From Cladorhizidae sp. MBARI D1340-BT2 (Eukaryota > Porifera > Demospongiae > Poecilosclerida > Cladorhizidae), in assembly GCA_028752905.1 (NCBI GenBank), contig JAQNBH010000006.1, positions 30,459,863 to 30,523,862 of the forward strand: a stretch of 64,000 bases of DNA, written 5' to 3'. Shown one piece after another: positions 24,265-35,609 of this stretch (its first letter is position 1; the number at the start of each line of letters is the position of its first letter). The notes below the pieces were generated by a model. It worked only from the letters and a program-made list of their open reading frames with translations. It did not search any database and had not been told where the DNA came from. Made by a program: the position numbers and the translations under genes.

Positions 24265-26660
24265 TAAAGGTCGAGCTACAGATAAAAAATATATCACAAA
24301 AACAGACAGGGACATTCTAACATTTATCAAAACTCGGAAATACATCTATCCAGAAAATTTTATTATTCTTAGCCTTTTGATTTTTTCTCAGAAACAACAA
24401 TGGGACTCTAATTTGATTCAGCTTATATAAAGGCACACATTAAAGGTACACATTAATTCATAAAAACATACCTATTGCCGTTTTAAATCTCTTTTTTGCT
24501 TGGAATCGAAATAAGCTTTATGCTTCGCTTTAGCTTCTTCAATTTTCAACCGTATCTTCTCATATGTACCTATGTGATTACAAAATAAAACAGATCTTTA
24601 ACATGATTTTTGGGGAGTGCATCAAACATTTTCATTAAACTATTTGTCCCCATTTTTGTTACAAAAAAGTGTCAGCAATTCAATGTCATATATTTATGTT
24701 TGCCAATCAGTTTTGTTCTTACATCTGCCACATGCTTCTCCAAATTATATTGTATGTCTTCAGGAGAAATAGTGAATGAGATGTTTTCATAGAGAAGCTT
24801 CTGCTCATTCTCATGTTCTGCATTATTGATGGCTATGGAACCCCTAGCTGTTCGGTAGAACATCAACACAAATGGCTGTTGCTTTGTTGAAGACAGGACA
24901 CTTGTATCAACCATAAGTTGTGGGGAGTACATATCTACAAAGTACACAAACATCATACATAGAAATCATAACTACAAGCAGCACATTCAAGGTACATGCA
25001 TCCTTTAGCTGAAGGCTTACACCTAAAACCATTTTTATTTTTAGTATATAAGAATTTGGAAAATAATATACCGTATTGCTACAATGTGCAATTTAGAGTT
25101 TTTGAGCTCCATAAATGTATAATACGGTCTTAGTTTTGCATTTTATAATAAGTACCACTAATTATAACAAGATCGGTTGGCACTTTTCTGCGCACTATTC
25201 TGACCATCCAGTACTCTTGCACATTTTCGTTTGTTCTCCTGATACTTCTCTGATCAATTCCTGCGTCTTCGCTAGTAGACAGGGATCGTTTGAAGCACAT
25301 TCGAATGGTCACACTCTGGTCAGCTTCTCATTCTCGCTAGTAAACTGTCTGGCTTTTGGCTGCAATATGCATGTGGAATGTTTTGTGCGATAAAAAATAT
25401 TGGGAGTATGTTTTACGAATAACAATGCACTCGCAAAACTTAATCAAATTTTGTAGCAATACGGTAGCAATAAGTACTATTTTTTATGCCTTTTCATAAT
25501 TTTATATGTGTGTGTCTGTGAGTGGGTGGGTGTTTCAGTGCGAGAGGATTCATTGGAGATTCTGGTGAGATTTTCTGGGGTAATCACAGATTACCATGAA
25601 ATGTGATATTGGCATCTATTGGAATGTGGTGTTAATAGTAGAATCTCTCTATTTATTAAGAAACTTGTCAATTCTTGAAAATAATTATTAAATATTGGTA
25701 GCTTAATTGTCTCAGTCAGATTGAGCATCGTTTGTATACTTGGACAGTGCCCTATTAAGAGTTTGATTAGTCCGCTTATCTTGGCCATTGCTCTGAGGGT
25801 GATATGCTGAACATACCATCATCTGCTTCACTCCAAAATCAGTCAAGACAACATCATTGAGCTGAGTCATCAAATAAGTTCACACAAACAGAACATTACT
25901 CTACATGAATATTTATCAAAAGGAAACAGGAGGAAATTTCCAGAGAATCAAGAATGAAATCGCTAATATAGTTATCATAAATTGTGTTAAGTCTGCCTTG
26001 TACTGAATAGTCTAACTTTGCTCTTGTAAACAAATCCAACACATTTTCCTTGATTAATTTTCACTTCTCAGACCACATACACATGTCATTTCATAAACAC
26101 AGATGTCAACAGTTTTATTAAGTTAGTTACCTGGTTTATAAATTCACGCACCGGACCCATTATAATTTTTTAGGGAGGACCATAACTGTAGATGAGCTCG
26201 AGTATAATGCTTGCGACATCACCAGCTGACTTGGACTCGATTGGTCGAGCAAATACCCACTTGGTAAAGAGATCTGTAACAGTGCAGACATATATATGGC
26301 CTTCGTCTGTGGCTGCAAATGGACCAATGAGGTCTATACCCAAAATCTCCCAACTGAAAGTATTTGCTGCATGATTTTAAGCAAATCAGATGTGCCTGTA
26401 ATTACCTGATTTTATGCATTTTAATTAATATATAGTGCATAAGATTTGGATTGGTAAAGGATCATCTAACCTGTTTATTAAAATTAACCAAAAAATTATT
26501 CAATTTAATCTGTTTATATATGTAGCGTCTAAATTCCCCTATATACTAACTTGTCCAATATCAGCCCTATTCATGCGGCCTAAAAGTTTAGGCTTTTCTT
26601 GCCTGCATTTTAAAATGCATTAGCACTCTCATGTAGGTTTGGCAGGTCAGAGATCATTCA
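24265..26660. repeat. Large inverted repeat, left arm
   Basis: Reverse complement of 27550-30700 (minus a later insertion there). Inner border: GGTTTGGCAGGTCAGAGATC at ~26637 against GATCTCTGACCTGCCAAACC at ~27551. Outer border: AGTAAAGGTCGAGC at ~24262 against GCTCGACCTTTACT at ~30690. The arms differ by scattered substitutions and indels. Confidence 0.9.
24475..26372 (-). pseudogene. Gypsy/Ginger-type integrase gene, left-arm copy
   Basis: Minus-strand exons separated by introns. Exon 1 (~26372-26131): WEILGIDLIGPFAATDEGHI, then TDLFTKWVFARPIESKSAGD, ending INQ|GTAACT. Exon 2 (~25860-25740): LNDVVLTDFGVKQMMVCSAY then HPQSNGQDKRTNQTL. Exon 3 (~24930-24672): TSVLSSTKQQPFVLMFYRTA then RGSIAINNAEHENEQ. 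Exon 4 (~24600-24475): TYEKIRLKIEEAKAKHKAYF then DSKQKRDLKRQ|GTATG. This is the retroviral-type integrase fold used by Ty3/gypsy elements and Ginger DNA transposons. A TAA interrupts after SYGPP. The second catalytic Asp is lost (MGPVREF against MDQGREF in the other arm) and the catalytic Glu is Lys (GQDKR against GQDER). Inactive. Confidence 0.8.
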
Positions 26661-27549
26661 GCAACAAACTAAAACTCGCCATATACTCGATTCTATCCCT
26701 ATACAGACCCTAAATACAGGATGTCGCAGAAATCCTTCCCAACAATATAGCACACAGAAGCGCAGTTCTCCAAACTAAAAAAAAGGTCGGAAAAATGACG
26801 CGTAAAATCATCATCAGCATCATCATCATTATCATCATATCATCATCTTATTGGCTGCATAGATTTCATTCATTTTTATGCCATTTTGTAGAGCGTTATC
26901 TGGTAAGGTGCCTTTTGGTATCGCTTCAGAGAGCTTCTAAAAAAAGGTTGATTTTTGCATATATAGTTCGTCTAAGACGAACGGCGTGCGCAACCCAAAT
27001 TGCTCGATCCTTTACCAAATCGCTGTGTCAGATGCAGTGGATTGAGTGTATGGCTTTTGCAGGGAAGAATCAAAGAAGGATTGCTGAATGTAGTTACTGA
27101 TGGGGGAAGCATTTTAGGATTGTTCCTTATGGCATTCCAAACCACTGGACCAATCTGTCCCAAACTTGTCATGCATGCATACCAACTTGACCTGTGGAGT
27201 AACCTGGACTAGGTCTGACCAGGACACTCCTCTTCGTGTGGGCATTGCAGGCATATATAGCATCAAAATAGTATTCCAATTCACGAAAGCTTTAAAATAT
27301 AGTGGGAACAAGTAATATGTAAAAAAATTTTTAATAAATAAAAGGACATATAGGGTAGGCTTTGATATTTTGCTGTCATAACAATCACTCCATTACTGCC
27401 TCCACTCTACCATAAGGGACCTCATAAACTTCAGCAATAAAATATTCTTGGATAACAATCCCTGCATTATTGCATAAATAATTATGGCACTCGTTTGTGT
27501 TTTGAATGACCAGATCGAAAATGAATTTTCTGAACCTTATCCCAGAATG
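26661..27549. other. Spacer between inverted-repeat arms
   Basis: About 890 bp unpaired centre of the palindrome. It holds a short ATC-rich run near 26810-26850 and ORFs under 105 codons, none recognised. Confidence 0.6.
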
Positions 27550-29434
27550 ATCTCTGACCTGCCAAACCTACATGAGAGTGCTAACGCATTTTAAAATGCA
27601 GGCTAAACTTTTAGGCTAGTACATAGGGGAATTTAGACGCTACATATACACAGATTAAATTGAATAATTTTTTTGTTAATTTTAATAAACAGGTTACCAA
27701 TCCTAATCTTATGCACTATAATTATAATAATTAAAATGCATAAAATCAGGTAATTACAGGCACATCTGATTTGCTTAAAATCATGTAGCAAATACCAAGT
27801 GGGTATTTTCTCGGCCAATCAAGTCCAAATCAGCTGGTGATGTCGCAAGCATTCTACTCGAGCTGATCTACAGTTATGGTCCTCCCTAAAAAATTATAAT
27901 GGATCAGGGGCGTGAATTTATAAACCAGGTAACTAACTTAATAAAACTTTTGCCATCTGTGTTTATGAAATGACATGTATGTGGTCTGAGAAGTGAAAAT
28001 TAATCAAGGAAAATGTGTTGGATTTGTTTACAAGAGCAAAGTTAGACTATTCAGTACAAGGCAGACTTAACACAATTTAAGATAACTTTATTATCGACTT
28101 CAGCTTCATTCTCTGGAAATTTCCTCCTGCTTCCTTTTGATAAATATTGATGTAGACTGTAGAGTAATGTTTCTGTTTGTGTGAACTTATTTATAACTCA
28201 GCTCAATGATGTTGTCTTGACTGCTTTTGGAGTGAAGCAGATGGTATGTTCAGCATATCACCCTCAGAGCAATGGCCAAGATGAGCGGACTAATCAAACT
28301 CTTAAGAGGGCACTGTCCAAGTATATAAATGATGCTCAATCTGACTGGAACAAGTAAGCTACCAATATTTAATAATTATTTTTCAATATTGACAGTTTGT
28401 TAATAAATAGAGAGATTTCTACTATTACCACCACATTCCAATAGATGCCAATAATCACATTTCATGCTAGTCTGTGATTACCCCAGAAAATCTCACCAGA
28501 ATCTCTCCAATGAATCCTCTCACACTGAAACACACACACACTCACTCACGCACACACACATATAAAATTATGAATAGGCATAAAAAATAGTACTTATTGC
28601 TACCGTAATGCTACAAAATTTGATTAAATTTTGCGAGTGCATTGTTATTCGTAAAACATACTCGCAATCTTTTTTATGGCACAAAACATTCCGCGTGCAT
28701 ATTGCAGCCAAAAGCCAGACGGTTTACTAGCGAGAAAGAAGCTGACTACAGTGTGACCATTCGAATGTGCTTCAAATGATCCTTGCCTACTAGCGAAGAT
28801 GCAGGAATCGATCAGAGAAGTATCAGGAGAGCAAACGAAAATGTGCAGAGGGTACTGGATGGTCAGGATAGTGCGCAGAAAAGTGCCAACCGATCTTGTT
28901 ATAATTAGTGGTACTTATTATAAAACGCAAAACTAAAAGCGCATTATACATTTATGGAGCTCAAAATCTCTAAATTGCACATTGTAGCAATATGGTATAT
29001 TATTTTCCAAATTCTTATATACTAAAAATATAAACATGATTTTTGGTGTAAGCCTTCAGCTAAAGGATGCATTTACCTTGAATATGCTGCTTGTAGTTAT
29101 GATTTCTATGTATGATGTTTGTGTACTTATGTAGATATGTACTCCCCACAACTTATGGTATCAATACAAGTGTCCAGTCTTCAACAAAGCAACAGCCATT
29201 TGTGTTGATGTTCTACCGAACAGCTAGGGGTTCCATAGCCATCAATAATGCAGAACATGAGAATGAGCAGGAGCTTCTCTACGAAAACATCTCACTCACT
29301 ATGTCTCCTGAAGACATACAATATAATTTGGAGAAGCATGTGGCAGATGTAAGAACAAAACTGACTGGCAAACATAAATATATGAAATGGAATTGCTGAC
29401 ACTTTTTTGTAAAAAAAAATGGGGAACAAGTAGT

Positions 29435-30337
29435 TTAACCCTTTCACCGCTGACTTTCCTGGACGTTTTTCCTAAAGTATACCAGCTACCCAAAAAAATC
29501 ATTATAAAATCGGCAATCCATTCATATCAGTTGTAATTTTGTCATGTGATAGCACCATTGTTTATAAACAATGTGATCTCATTAGTTAACCACATTATCA
29601 ACCACAAACTATGAATATCATTATGCTAGATTTCTCTATCAATATCTAACATTTAATCAACAAAAAATGTTTATAATATATTTACTCATTTAGTTAGCAT
29701 TTATAAACATTAGTCATAATAATTTAGGCATATAGCAATAGATAGCGGTGGGTTTTTGACAAAATTTGATCATATGATTCTATAGCCCAGTAATACAATC
29801 GTTTATTATGTTATTGAAATTCAACTATTTGAGAAAGAACATGCAAATACAAATATGTAGATACTTTAGCTAACCTGAGAAGGCTTCCTGATCAATTTCA
29901 TTATAACTAGAGAGCTGGTCATAGCAAAAGGAAGAATCCTGAGGGTCTAAAGTAGGGTCAACTACAGCGGTTAAAGAATGCACTGCTGCACGATCAGAAC
30001 TTACATTTCCAAGGTAGCCACATATTTCTTCACCTTCTTCTTCCTCTGACTCATCCTCAGTGAGAGCAAAATCCACGCTAGAAACCAGGGAAAGTACTTC
30101 TTTAAGCGTTAAACATCCACTCATTTTTAGGTCGTCAAAACCGCGAACCGTCGGTAGTTGCACGTATTTTTCGTTAACTAATCAGGCGTTTCCGGATGTG
30201 ATTTTTGGACGTCATATAGGGTAATAGTTGCTCTTTCCGGTGGTATGCAAATTATGACTATGGGCCAAGCGATCGATTTATTAGCGATTTTTAAAGTCCA
30301 TTACGCCATATGGCGCTTACAGCGGTGAGAGGGTTAA
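29435..30337. mobile_element. piggyBac-like element, non-autonomous, with TTAA duplication
   Basis: 895-bp element (29439-30333) bounded by TTAA on both sides. Termini CCCTTTCACCGCTG and CAGCGGTGAGAGGG are inverted repeats with one mismatch in 14. TTAA targets and CCY termini define piggyBac-superfamily elements. The other arm of the palindrome has the unoccupied site, a single TTAA at 24635-24638 in matching sequence, so the insertion boundaries are exact and the insertion came after the duplication. Only a first transposase exon remains inside. Confidence 0.9.
29875..30124 (-). pseudogene. piggyBac-like transposase first exon (acidic N-terminus)
   Basis: Minus-strand ATG at 30124 opens MSGCLTLKEVLSLVSSVDFA followed by an acidic tract (EDESEEEEGEE) and ends at CTCAG|GTTAGC (29875). 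Acidic N-terminal regions precede the catalytic core in piggyBac transposases. No DDD core follows before the element end, so it is an internally deleted derivative. The 250-bp exon itself is uninterrupted. Assignment rests mainly on the surrounding TTAA/TIR structure. Confidence 0.55.
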
Positions 30338-30885
30338 TGAAAATGTTGATGCACTCCCCAAAAATCATGTTACAGATCTGTTTTATTTTGTGATCACATA
30401 GATACATATGAGAAGATACGGTTGAAGAAGCTAAAGCGAAGCATAAAGCTTATTTCGATTCCATGCCAAAAATTGGCTTAAAACGGCAATAGGTATGTTT
30501 TTATGAATTAATGTGTACCTTTAATGTTTGCCTTTATATAAGCTGAATCAAATTATAGTCCCATTGTTGTTTCTGAGAAAAAATCGAAAGGCTAAGAATA
30601 ATAAAATTTTCTGGATAGATGTATTTCCGAGTTTTGATAAATGTTAGAATGTCCTTGTCTGTTTTTTGTGATATATATTTTATCTGTCGCTCGACCTTTA
30701 CTGGATGGTTTTAATTTTATATTACTAACCTGTTGACTATCATAGGTGATTATGTCCTTAAAAGAGGAATGCAAGGAATGTATCCAGAAAAAGTGACAGG
30801 CTGGTCAAGGACTGGTTGGGACCCTATGTAATCGTTGAAGTCTCACCCAAAGGACTCTGCACACTGCAGGATAACAACCAGAGAA

Positions 30886-32990
30886 ATGAAGGAAGATGAA
30901 GACCCCCAGGATTATTTCAACGTTTTAGAGAGCCATCTGGCTGCATACAAGGTCCTCAAGAAGGACAGGATGAGATATTTGACTCCAGAGTTCCGACCGG
31001 ATGCAAACAGAGTATATCTGGCAATGCAGCCAGATGTAAAGGAAGACTATGATCAAGTCAAACAAGCACTCTTGCGACTCTACCGTGTGACCAGAAAAGC
31101 TTACCGACAATGATTGGACAATCTCAAACGGAAACCAGACGAAGGATGGGAGGCTCTGATGGGTTGTGCTGTCCAATCACCACATGGACAGAAGGCTGCA
31201 AAATAATCCAGCAGGTAAATGATTTGTGTGCACTTGATACTGTAATGAAGCTTATGCCTAGACATGTAGCACAGTTTGTGTCTGACAAGAAACCCAGCAC
31301 TGCAGCTGTGGCTGGAGGATTGGCAGATGATTACCTGGCAGATAGGGGTTGGACCCCTGTTGACCAGTCGATATCGGATCGACTCCACCACCAGATATTC
31401 CGGAAGGGAGACAGGCATAGGCAACCAGCAGATAGAACATGAGGCAGCTTGAATGAGGAAGAGGTAAGAGCAAGGAGCACACACACACAAGGGAGCAATA
31501 CAGATGATCACAAGCAGTACAAGCCGAAGGCAGATGGATCCTACAGACCCAAATGCTTCAAATGTGGGAAGCCAGGTTATTTTGCACCGGAATGGTATAG
31601 TACCAAGCCCAAAAGTTTCAAGAAGAGGTACGATAATGTGAACTTGTCCTAGCCACTGACGCCCAAGGAAGAAGTGTCTCTGGTCAAGACAGAGATCAGT
31701 GGACGCTCTACAGTGGAAGGCACAGTAGGAGGGGTGAGATGTATAGACATTTTATTAGATTACTGGTGAAGGGCAGACGGTGGTGAGGTCGAGTTTGGTA
31801 CCCAAGGAGTGCTACACCGGCAGGTCCAAGGAGGTGAGAGATTACCAGGGAACAGCATGAACTCACCACTTGGCACAGATCAACATCACTGTAGGAGGCC
31901 GCACAGAGGAGCTGGAGGTGCTGGTGGCAGACGAACTGACACATGAAGTGTTGTTTGGCACAGACATGGCTGGACTGTGGGATTTGGGTAAGCAGTTGTT
32001 GTATAATGAGTTGGTCAATTTGGTGTCTACTCGTTCTCAGATTAGAGCAGGAGGGAATACTTAACTGCAGACTTATGGTCGGGAGAGTGTGAAGCTGAGG
32101 AGAGCACTGAGGAGGATGACAGCAATGATGAGGAATCATGCGAAGGAGTCTCCGATGATGGACCAGACCCTACCACAACCGACGAGATATCTGATGAAGA
32201 GCCAGAGGAGAAAAGTCTGACAAAGTCCCAGAAGAGGCAGGCCAATGCAGCGTACATAGAGGGGCAGAAGGGCCATCCACTAGATGTCAATGCCAAGGAA
32301 CTCCAATGAGAGCAAGGGCATGATCCGATGCTTTAACCCATGTGGGTGAAGGCACAGAGTGATGACAACACTGAGTTGCTGGTGGAGAATCCACTTGCTG
32401 TGGAGGAATACAACATACCGCTTGGGTGATGAGGCAACACAATTGTGCCTACCTAAAAGGTATAAGTCCATGGTTACTGGCTCTAGTTCACCGACCAGGC
32501 CATCCAGGATGAGATAGAACAGCACAGAGAATACTTGATGAATTCTTCTGGCCCCAAATTCATGATGATGTGAGGCGGTAATGCAAGGCATGTCCAGAGT
32601 GTCAGAGAGCTGGCTGAAATGTTTCATCTGCACCATTATACCATCATCGGGCAACCATTCTCCCGAATAGTGATGGATTTGACAGAGCCACTCCCGACGA
32701 CACCATATGGCAACCATTTTGTGCAAGTAGTGATAGATTATTCCACTAGATGGCCTGAGGCATTTGCACTACGGACAACAGAAAGTGCAGAGAAGCCAAC
32801 ACAAATGTTTACATGGACTGGTGTGCCAGACGAGATCCTGATGGTCTGCGGCACAAACTTTGTCAGCAAGCTGCTGAAAGAGTTGTATAACTTCTTGGGG
32901 TTGAAGGCGATCAAAAGCACTCCTTACCACCCACCGACAGATGGGATGGTTGAATGATTCAACTCTACGTTAAAGGCAATGGTCTGTGGG
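30886..32990 (+). pseudogene. Ty3/gypsy-type LTR element: gag-protease-integrase
   Basis: Plus strand, several frameshifts and stops. 30886-31113: capsid (QDYFNVLESHLAAYKVLK, DYDQVKQALLRLYRVTRKAY). 31240-31370: LMPRHVAQFVSDKKPST then GGLADDYLADR. 31545-31590: zinc knuckle CFKCGKPGYF, with the usual His replaced by Phe and last Cys by Trp. 31700-32040: protease-like (CIDILLD; VADELTHEVLFGTDMAGLWD). 32060-32300: acidic linker ending SLTKSQKRQANAAYIEGQKG. 32500-32610: integrase zinc-binding end (FFWPQIHDDVRR, CKACPECQRA). 32640-32985: core (RIVMDLTEPLPTTPYGNHF, then YHPPTDGMVE). The second catalytic Asp is lost (VCGTNF for DQGTNF) and TGA follows the catalytic Glu. No reverse transcriptase lies between protease and integrase. 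The 5' end is cut at the integrase-element junction, the 3' end at an LTR edge. Confidence 0.8.
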
Positions 32991-33095
32991 TAATATCAGA
33001 TTTGGTCCTGTCACAACTGGTGGCAGCGGTGGGTTTTTTTTTAACTAGAGAGATAGCTACTATCCTTCACAAGAAGAATGGATACCAGAAGTAAG
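32985..33095 (+). repeat. LTR 3' end, primer site and gag start fragment
   Basis: Immediately after the truncated integrase, sequence ending GTCACA is followed by TGGTGGCAGCGGTGGG (33018-33033), the same kind of primer site as at 20.5 kb, then a leader and ATGGATACCAGAAGTAAG (33078), which looks like a gag start (MDTRSK). It is cut within six codons by (TAGG)n. This places a 5' LTR/gag junction downstream of an integrase fragment in the same orientation, so two partial elements are joined. Confidence 0.55.
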
Positions 33096-33439
33096 GTAGG
33101 TAGGTAGGTAGGTAGCTAGGTAGGTAGGTAGGTAGGTAGGTAGGTAGGTAGGTAGGTAGGTAGGTAGGTAGGTAGGTAGGTAGGTAGGTAGGTAGGTAGG
33201 TAGGTAGGTAGGTAGGTAGGTAGGTAGGTAGGTAGGTAGGTAGGTAGGTAGTTAGGTAGGTAGGTAGGTAGGTAGGTAGGTAGGTAGGTAGGTAGGTAGG
33301 TAGGTAGGTAGGTAGGTAGGTGGGTAGGTAGGTAGGTAGGTAGGTAGGTAGGTAGGTAGGTAGGTAGGTAGGTAGGTAGGTAGGTAGGTAGGTAGGTAGG
33401 TAGGTAGGTAGGTAGGTAGGTAGGTAGGTAGGTAGGTAA
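33092..33439. repeat. (TAGG)n tetranucleotide array
   Basis: About 345 bp of nearly perfect TAGG with three single-base variants (TAGC near 33115, TAGT near 33250, TGGG near 33321). It grows directly out of AGAAGTAAGG in the gag start fragment. The minus-strand LPTY-repeat ORFs are microsatellite translation. Confidence 0.97.
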
Positions 33440-34345
33440 GCAAAATAGTGTTAAAAAGGGTGATTTCTCATCTAAAGCCATTTAAATAGTATAAACAGTT
33501 CCATAATGTTGAAAAGAAAGCTAATGTGCCCATTTTGACAAGAATGAATGATTTCAAACATTATTTTCTCAAAACGCTCTACTTTCGGTTAAAACAGGAT
33601 GCAGAGTTTATTTATTATAATTAAATTGGTAAGTGCGCCCGTATGGGCTCAAAAATCAAGGGTTAAAGAGTAGAAATAGAACCATAATGTTGAAAAGGAA
33701 TCTAATGTGCCCATTTTGACAAAAATTAGCGATTTCAGACATTTGTTTCTCAAAACACTCAAAAACGTGTCATTTGGAGCAAAATAGAGCTTCTTTCATT
33801 TAAAAAGGCTAGATTTCTCACCAAAAGCTGTTATCTGTCATTTAAAGAGTAGAAACAGTTCCATAATGTTGAAAAGGAAACTAATCTGCCCAATTTGATG
33901 AGAATGAGTGATTTCAGATAGTTTTTCCTTAAAAAGCTTAATTTGTGGCAAAACCGAGCTTCTTTCGTTTAAAAAGTCGAGATTTCTCACCTAAGCCGTT
34001 TTCTGTCATTTAAAGAGTAGAAACAGTTCTATAATGTTGAAACAAAACTAATGTGCCGAATTTGACGAGTATGAGCCATTTTAGACAGTTTTTCCTCAAT
34101 ACGCTCAATAACATCCCATTTTGAGCAAAACAGAGCTTTTTTCGGTTAAAAGGTTAGATTTCTCACCAAAAGCTCTTTTCTGTTATTTAAAGAGTAGAAA
34201 CAGTTCCATAATGTTGAAAAGGAATCTAATCTGCCCAATTTGATGAGAATGAGTGATTTCAGATAGTTTTTCCTTAAAAAGCTTAAAAACGTACAATTTG
34301 GAGCAAAACCGAGCTTCTTTCGGTTAAAAAGTCGAGATTTCTCAC
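33440..34345. repeat. ~175-bp diverged satellite, about five copies
   Basis: Units contain CAGTTCCATAATGTTGAAAA, CTAATGTGCCCATTTTGAC, GATTTCAGA and GGTTAAAA...GATTTCTCACC. Copies start near 33490, 33675, 33850, 34020 and 34195. The first copy carries an extra AT-rich insert. Non-coding. Confidence 0.85.
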
Positions 34346-35340
34346 TCCAGCAAGATTATAGCGTGGGTAGACTAGTATTTTACTCTGCTTTCAGTAATTG
34401 AGACTGTAAATTTGTTATTTTGATTATGCCTCGGCAAGCAGCTATAATTGGAGAGTCTTAAATCAAGCCATGTTCTTATAATATATGGTGGTTAATAGTG
34501 ATGCGGTCCATAGCATCCTGATCAATGAGGTGTCTACATTTCAGAGGTTGGATTAACGACATTCCACCGTTTTACCAGTCGACTCCAGTGCACATAATAA
34601 CAGAAAAATTATGGTAGCACATTTGTTATACCAATTGTAATTTTGGTAGGCCACTATTATAGATTGCTTGGACAAATATTCATTCACTTTTTTGGTCATT
34701 AATCCAGTGGTAGCTATCTTATTATTCAAGGCCAAAATAAACTTATTGCATTGGATTATAATGCAGAATCCACTGAGAACAAGGAACTCCACGTAATTCA
34801 TTTTTAATGATATTAACACAAACATTCAGATTCTAACGTAATTGTTGTTTTATTTTCCTTGGGTCGGGGTTCATCATTGTGTCCTATCTAGAGCAGCGGC
34901 ATTCGAGCTATAGGTAGATTCCCATGAACTAATCAGTACCCAGTCAAGCGGCATGTGATCTGTGATGATGTAGAGCCACTGTATTGGGCATCATTCAACT
35001 GCAGCGATGTCTCGATACTGCCTTTGAGCCATGGTCAGCTATGGTTAAGTCGAGCAGCCAATGAGCTAAGGTGATAACGTAGCCAATTAGTCGAGTTGTT
35101 CTCAATCATATTTCTAGGAGCTGATTTAATACAAGCCACAGTCTGCAGAGACGGCAACTAAACATTTGTTCAGCAGCGTCGATGTCAAGAGCGGTTACAC
35201 GAGCTAGTCTAATCGATCTTTTGATAGCTATTTTGATGTCTACAGCTGCTTCAATCGATCTGGAAATGGTATCATATTGATGGATATTCCACCAGTTTTC
35301 AGAGGACTGCAGTCAAGCATCATATATTATTGTGGGGGGG
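34346..35340. other. No gene recognised
   Basis: No convincing coding sequence. Two similar strings, GACATTCCACCGTTTTACCA (34558) and GATATTCCACCAGTTTTCAG (35283), may mark copies of a repeat. Confidence 0.45.
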
Positions 35341-35382
35341 ATAATAATAACAACATTTTCAATAATCAAAACTTGAAATTTA

Positions 35383-35425
35383 CTCTCTCGACGTTTTGAC
35401 CAGATGCTCTAGCCTTCATCACAGA
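35383..35425 (-). ncRNA. Hammerhead-ribozyme-like motif (Penelope terminal repeat)
   Basis: Minus strand: GATGAAGGCTAGAGCATCTG then GTCAAAACGTCGAGAGAG. Stem II GGCTAG/CTGGTC pairs around AGCAT, and the ACGTC|GAG cleavage-site context is kept. The first box reads TGTGATGA (one extra base) and the last box AAAA for GAAA, so activity is doubtful. It lies ~200 bp downstream, same strand, of a Penelope 3' coding relic, where such ribozymes are known to occur. Confidence 0.55.
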
Positions 35426-35609
35426 TGCTAACACTCATGTTAGCTTGTTATATACCTGTAGAGAGCTATCAACAACCTGATACAAACCAAAGAATTAAAA
35501 AAATTATGTGGCCAAAAAAAATAATAATAATAATAGCAAATTGAAAAAAATTAATAAAACCAATTACATGCTTTGGTGCACTAAAACATTTACCAAAAAA
35601 TTATAATAA

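Larger units (their letters stand above)
27550..30700. repeat. Large inverted repeat, right arm
   Basis: Inverted copy of 24265-26660. Relative to the left arm it has a ~120-bp deletion within integrase exon 1 (at ~27785, CAAATACC|AAGTGGG) and an 895-bp piggyBac-like insertion (29439-30333). Confidence 0.9.
27786..30885 (+). pseudogene. Gypsy/Ginger-type integrase gene, right-arm copy
   Basis: Plus strand, same exon order as the left arm. Exon 1 is 5'-deleted (starts KWVFSRPIKSKSAGD) but keeps MDQGREFINQ|GTAACT. Exon 2 (28200-28356): LNDVVLTAFGVKQMVCSAYH then PQSNGQDERTNQTLKRAL, ending NK|GTAAGC, with catalytic Glu kept. Exon 3 (~29135-29390) and exon 4 (~30391-30490) follow, split by the piggyBac-like element. 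A further exon (30747-30885) after TATCATAG begins GDYVLKR and contains W.GPYVIVEVSPKGLCTLQD across frameshifts: a GPY/F module typical of gypsy and Ginger integrases. The same TAA after SYGPP as in the left arm is present. At ~30885 the sequence switches abruptly into an LTR-element gag. Confidence 0.8.

Noticed and set aside
32042..32296. Ser-rich minus-strand ORF
   Set aside because: Antisense shadow of the acidic linker in the LTR element.
33116..33481. LPTY repeat ORF, minus strand
   Set aside because: Translation of (TAGG)n.
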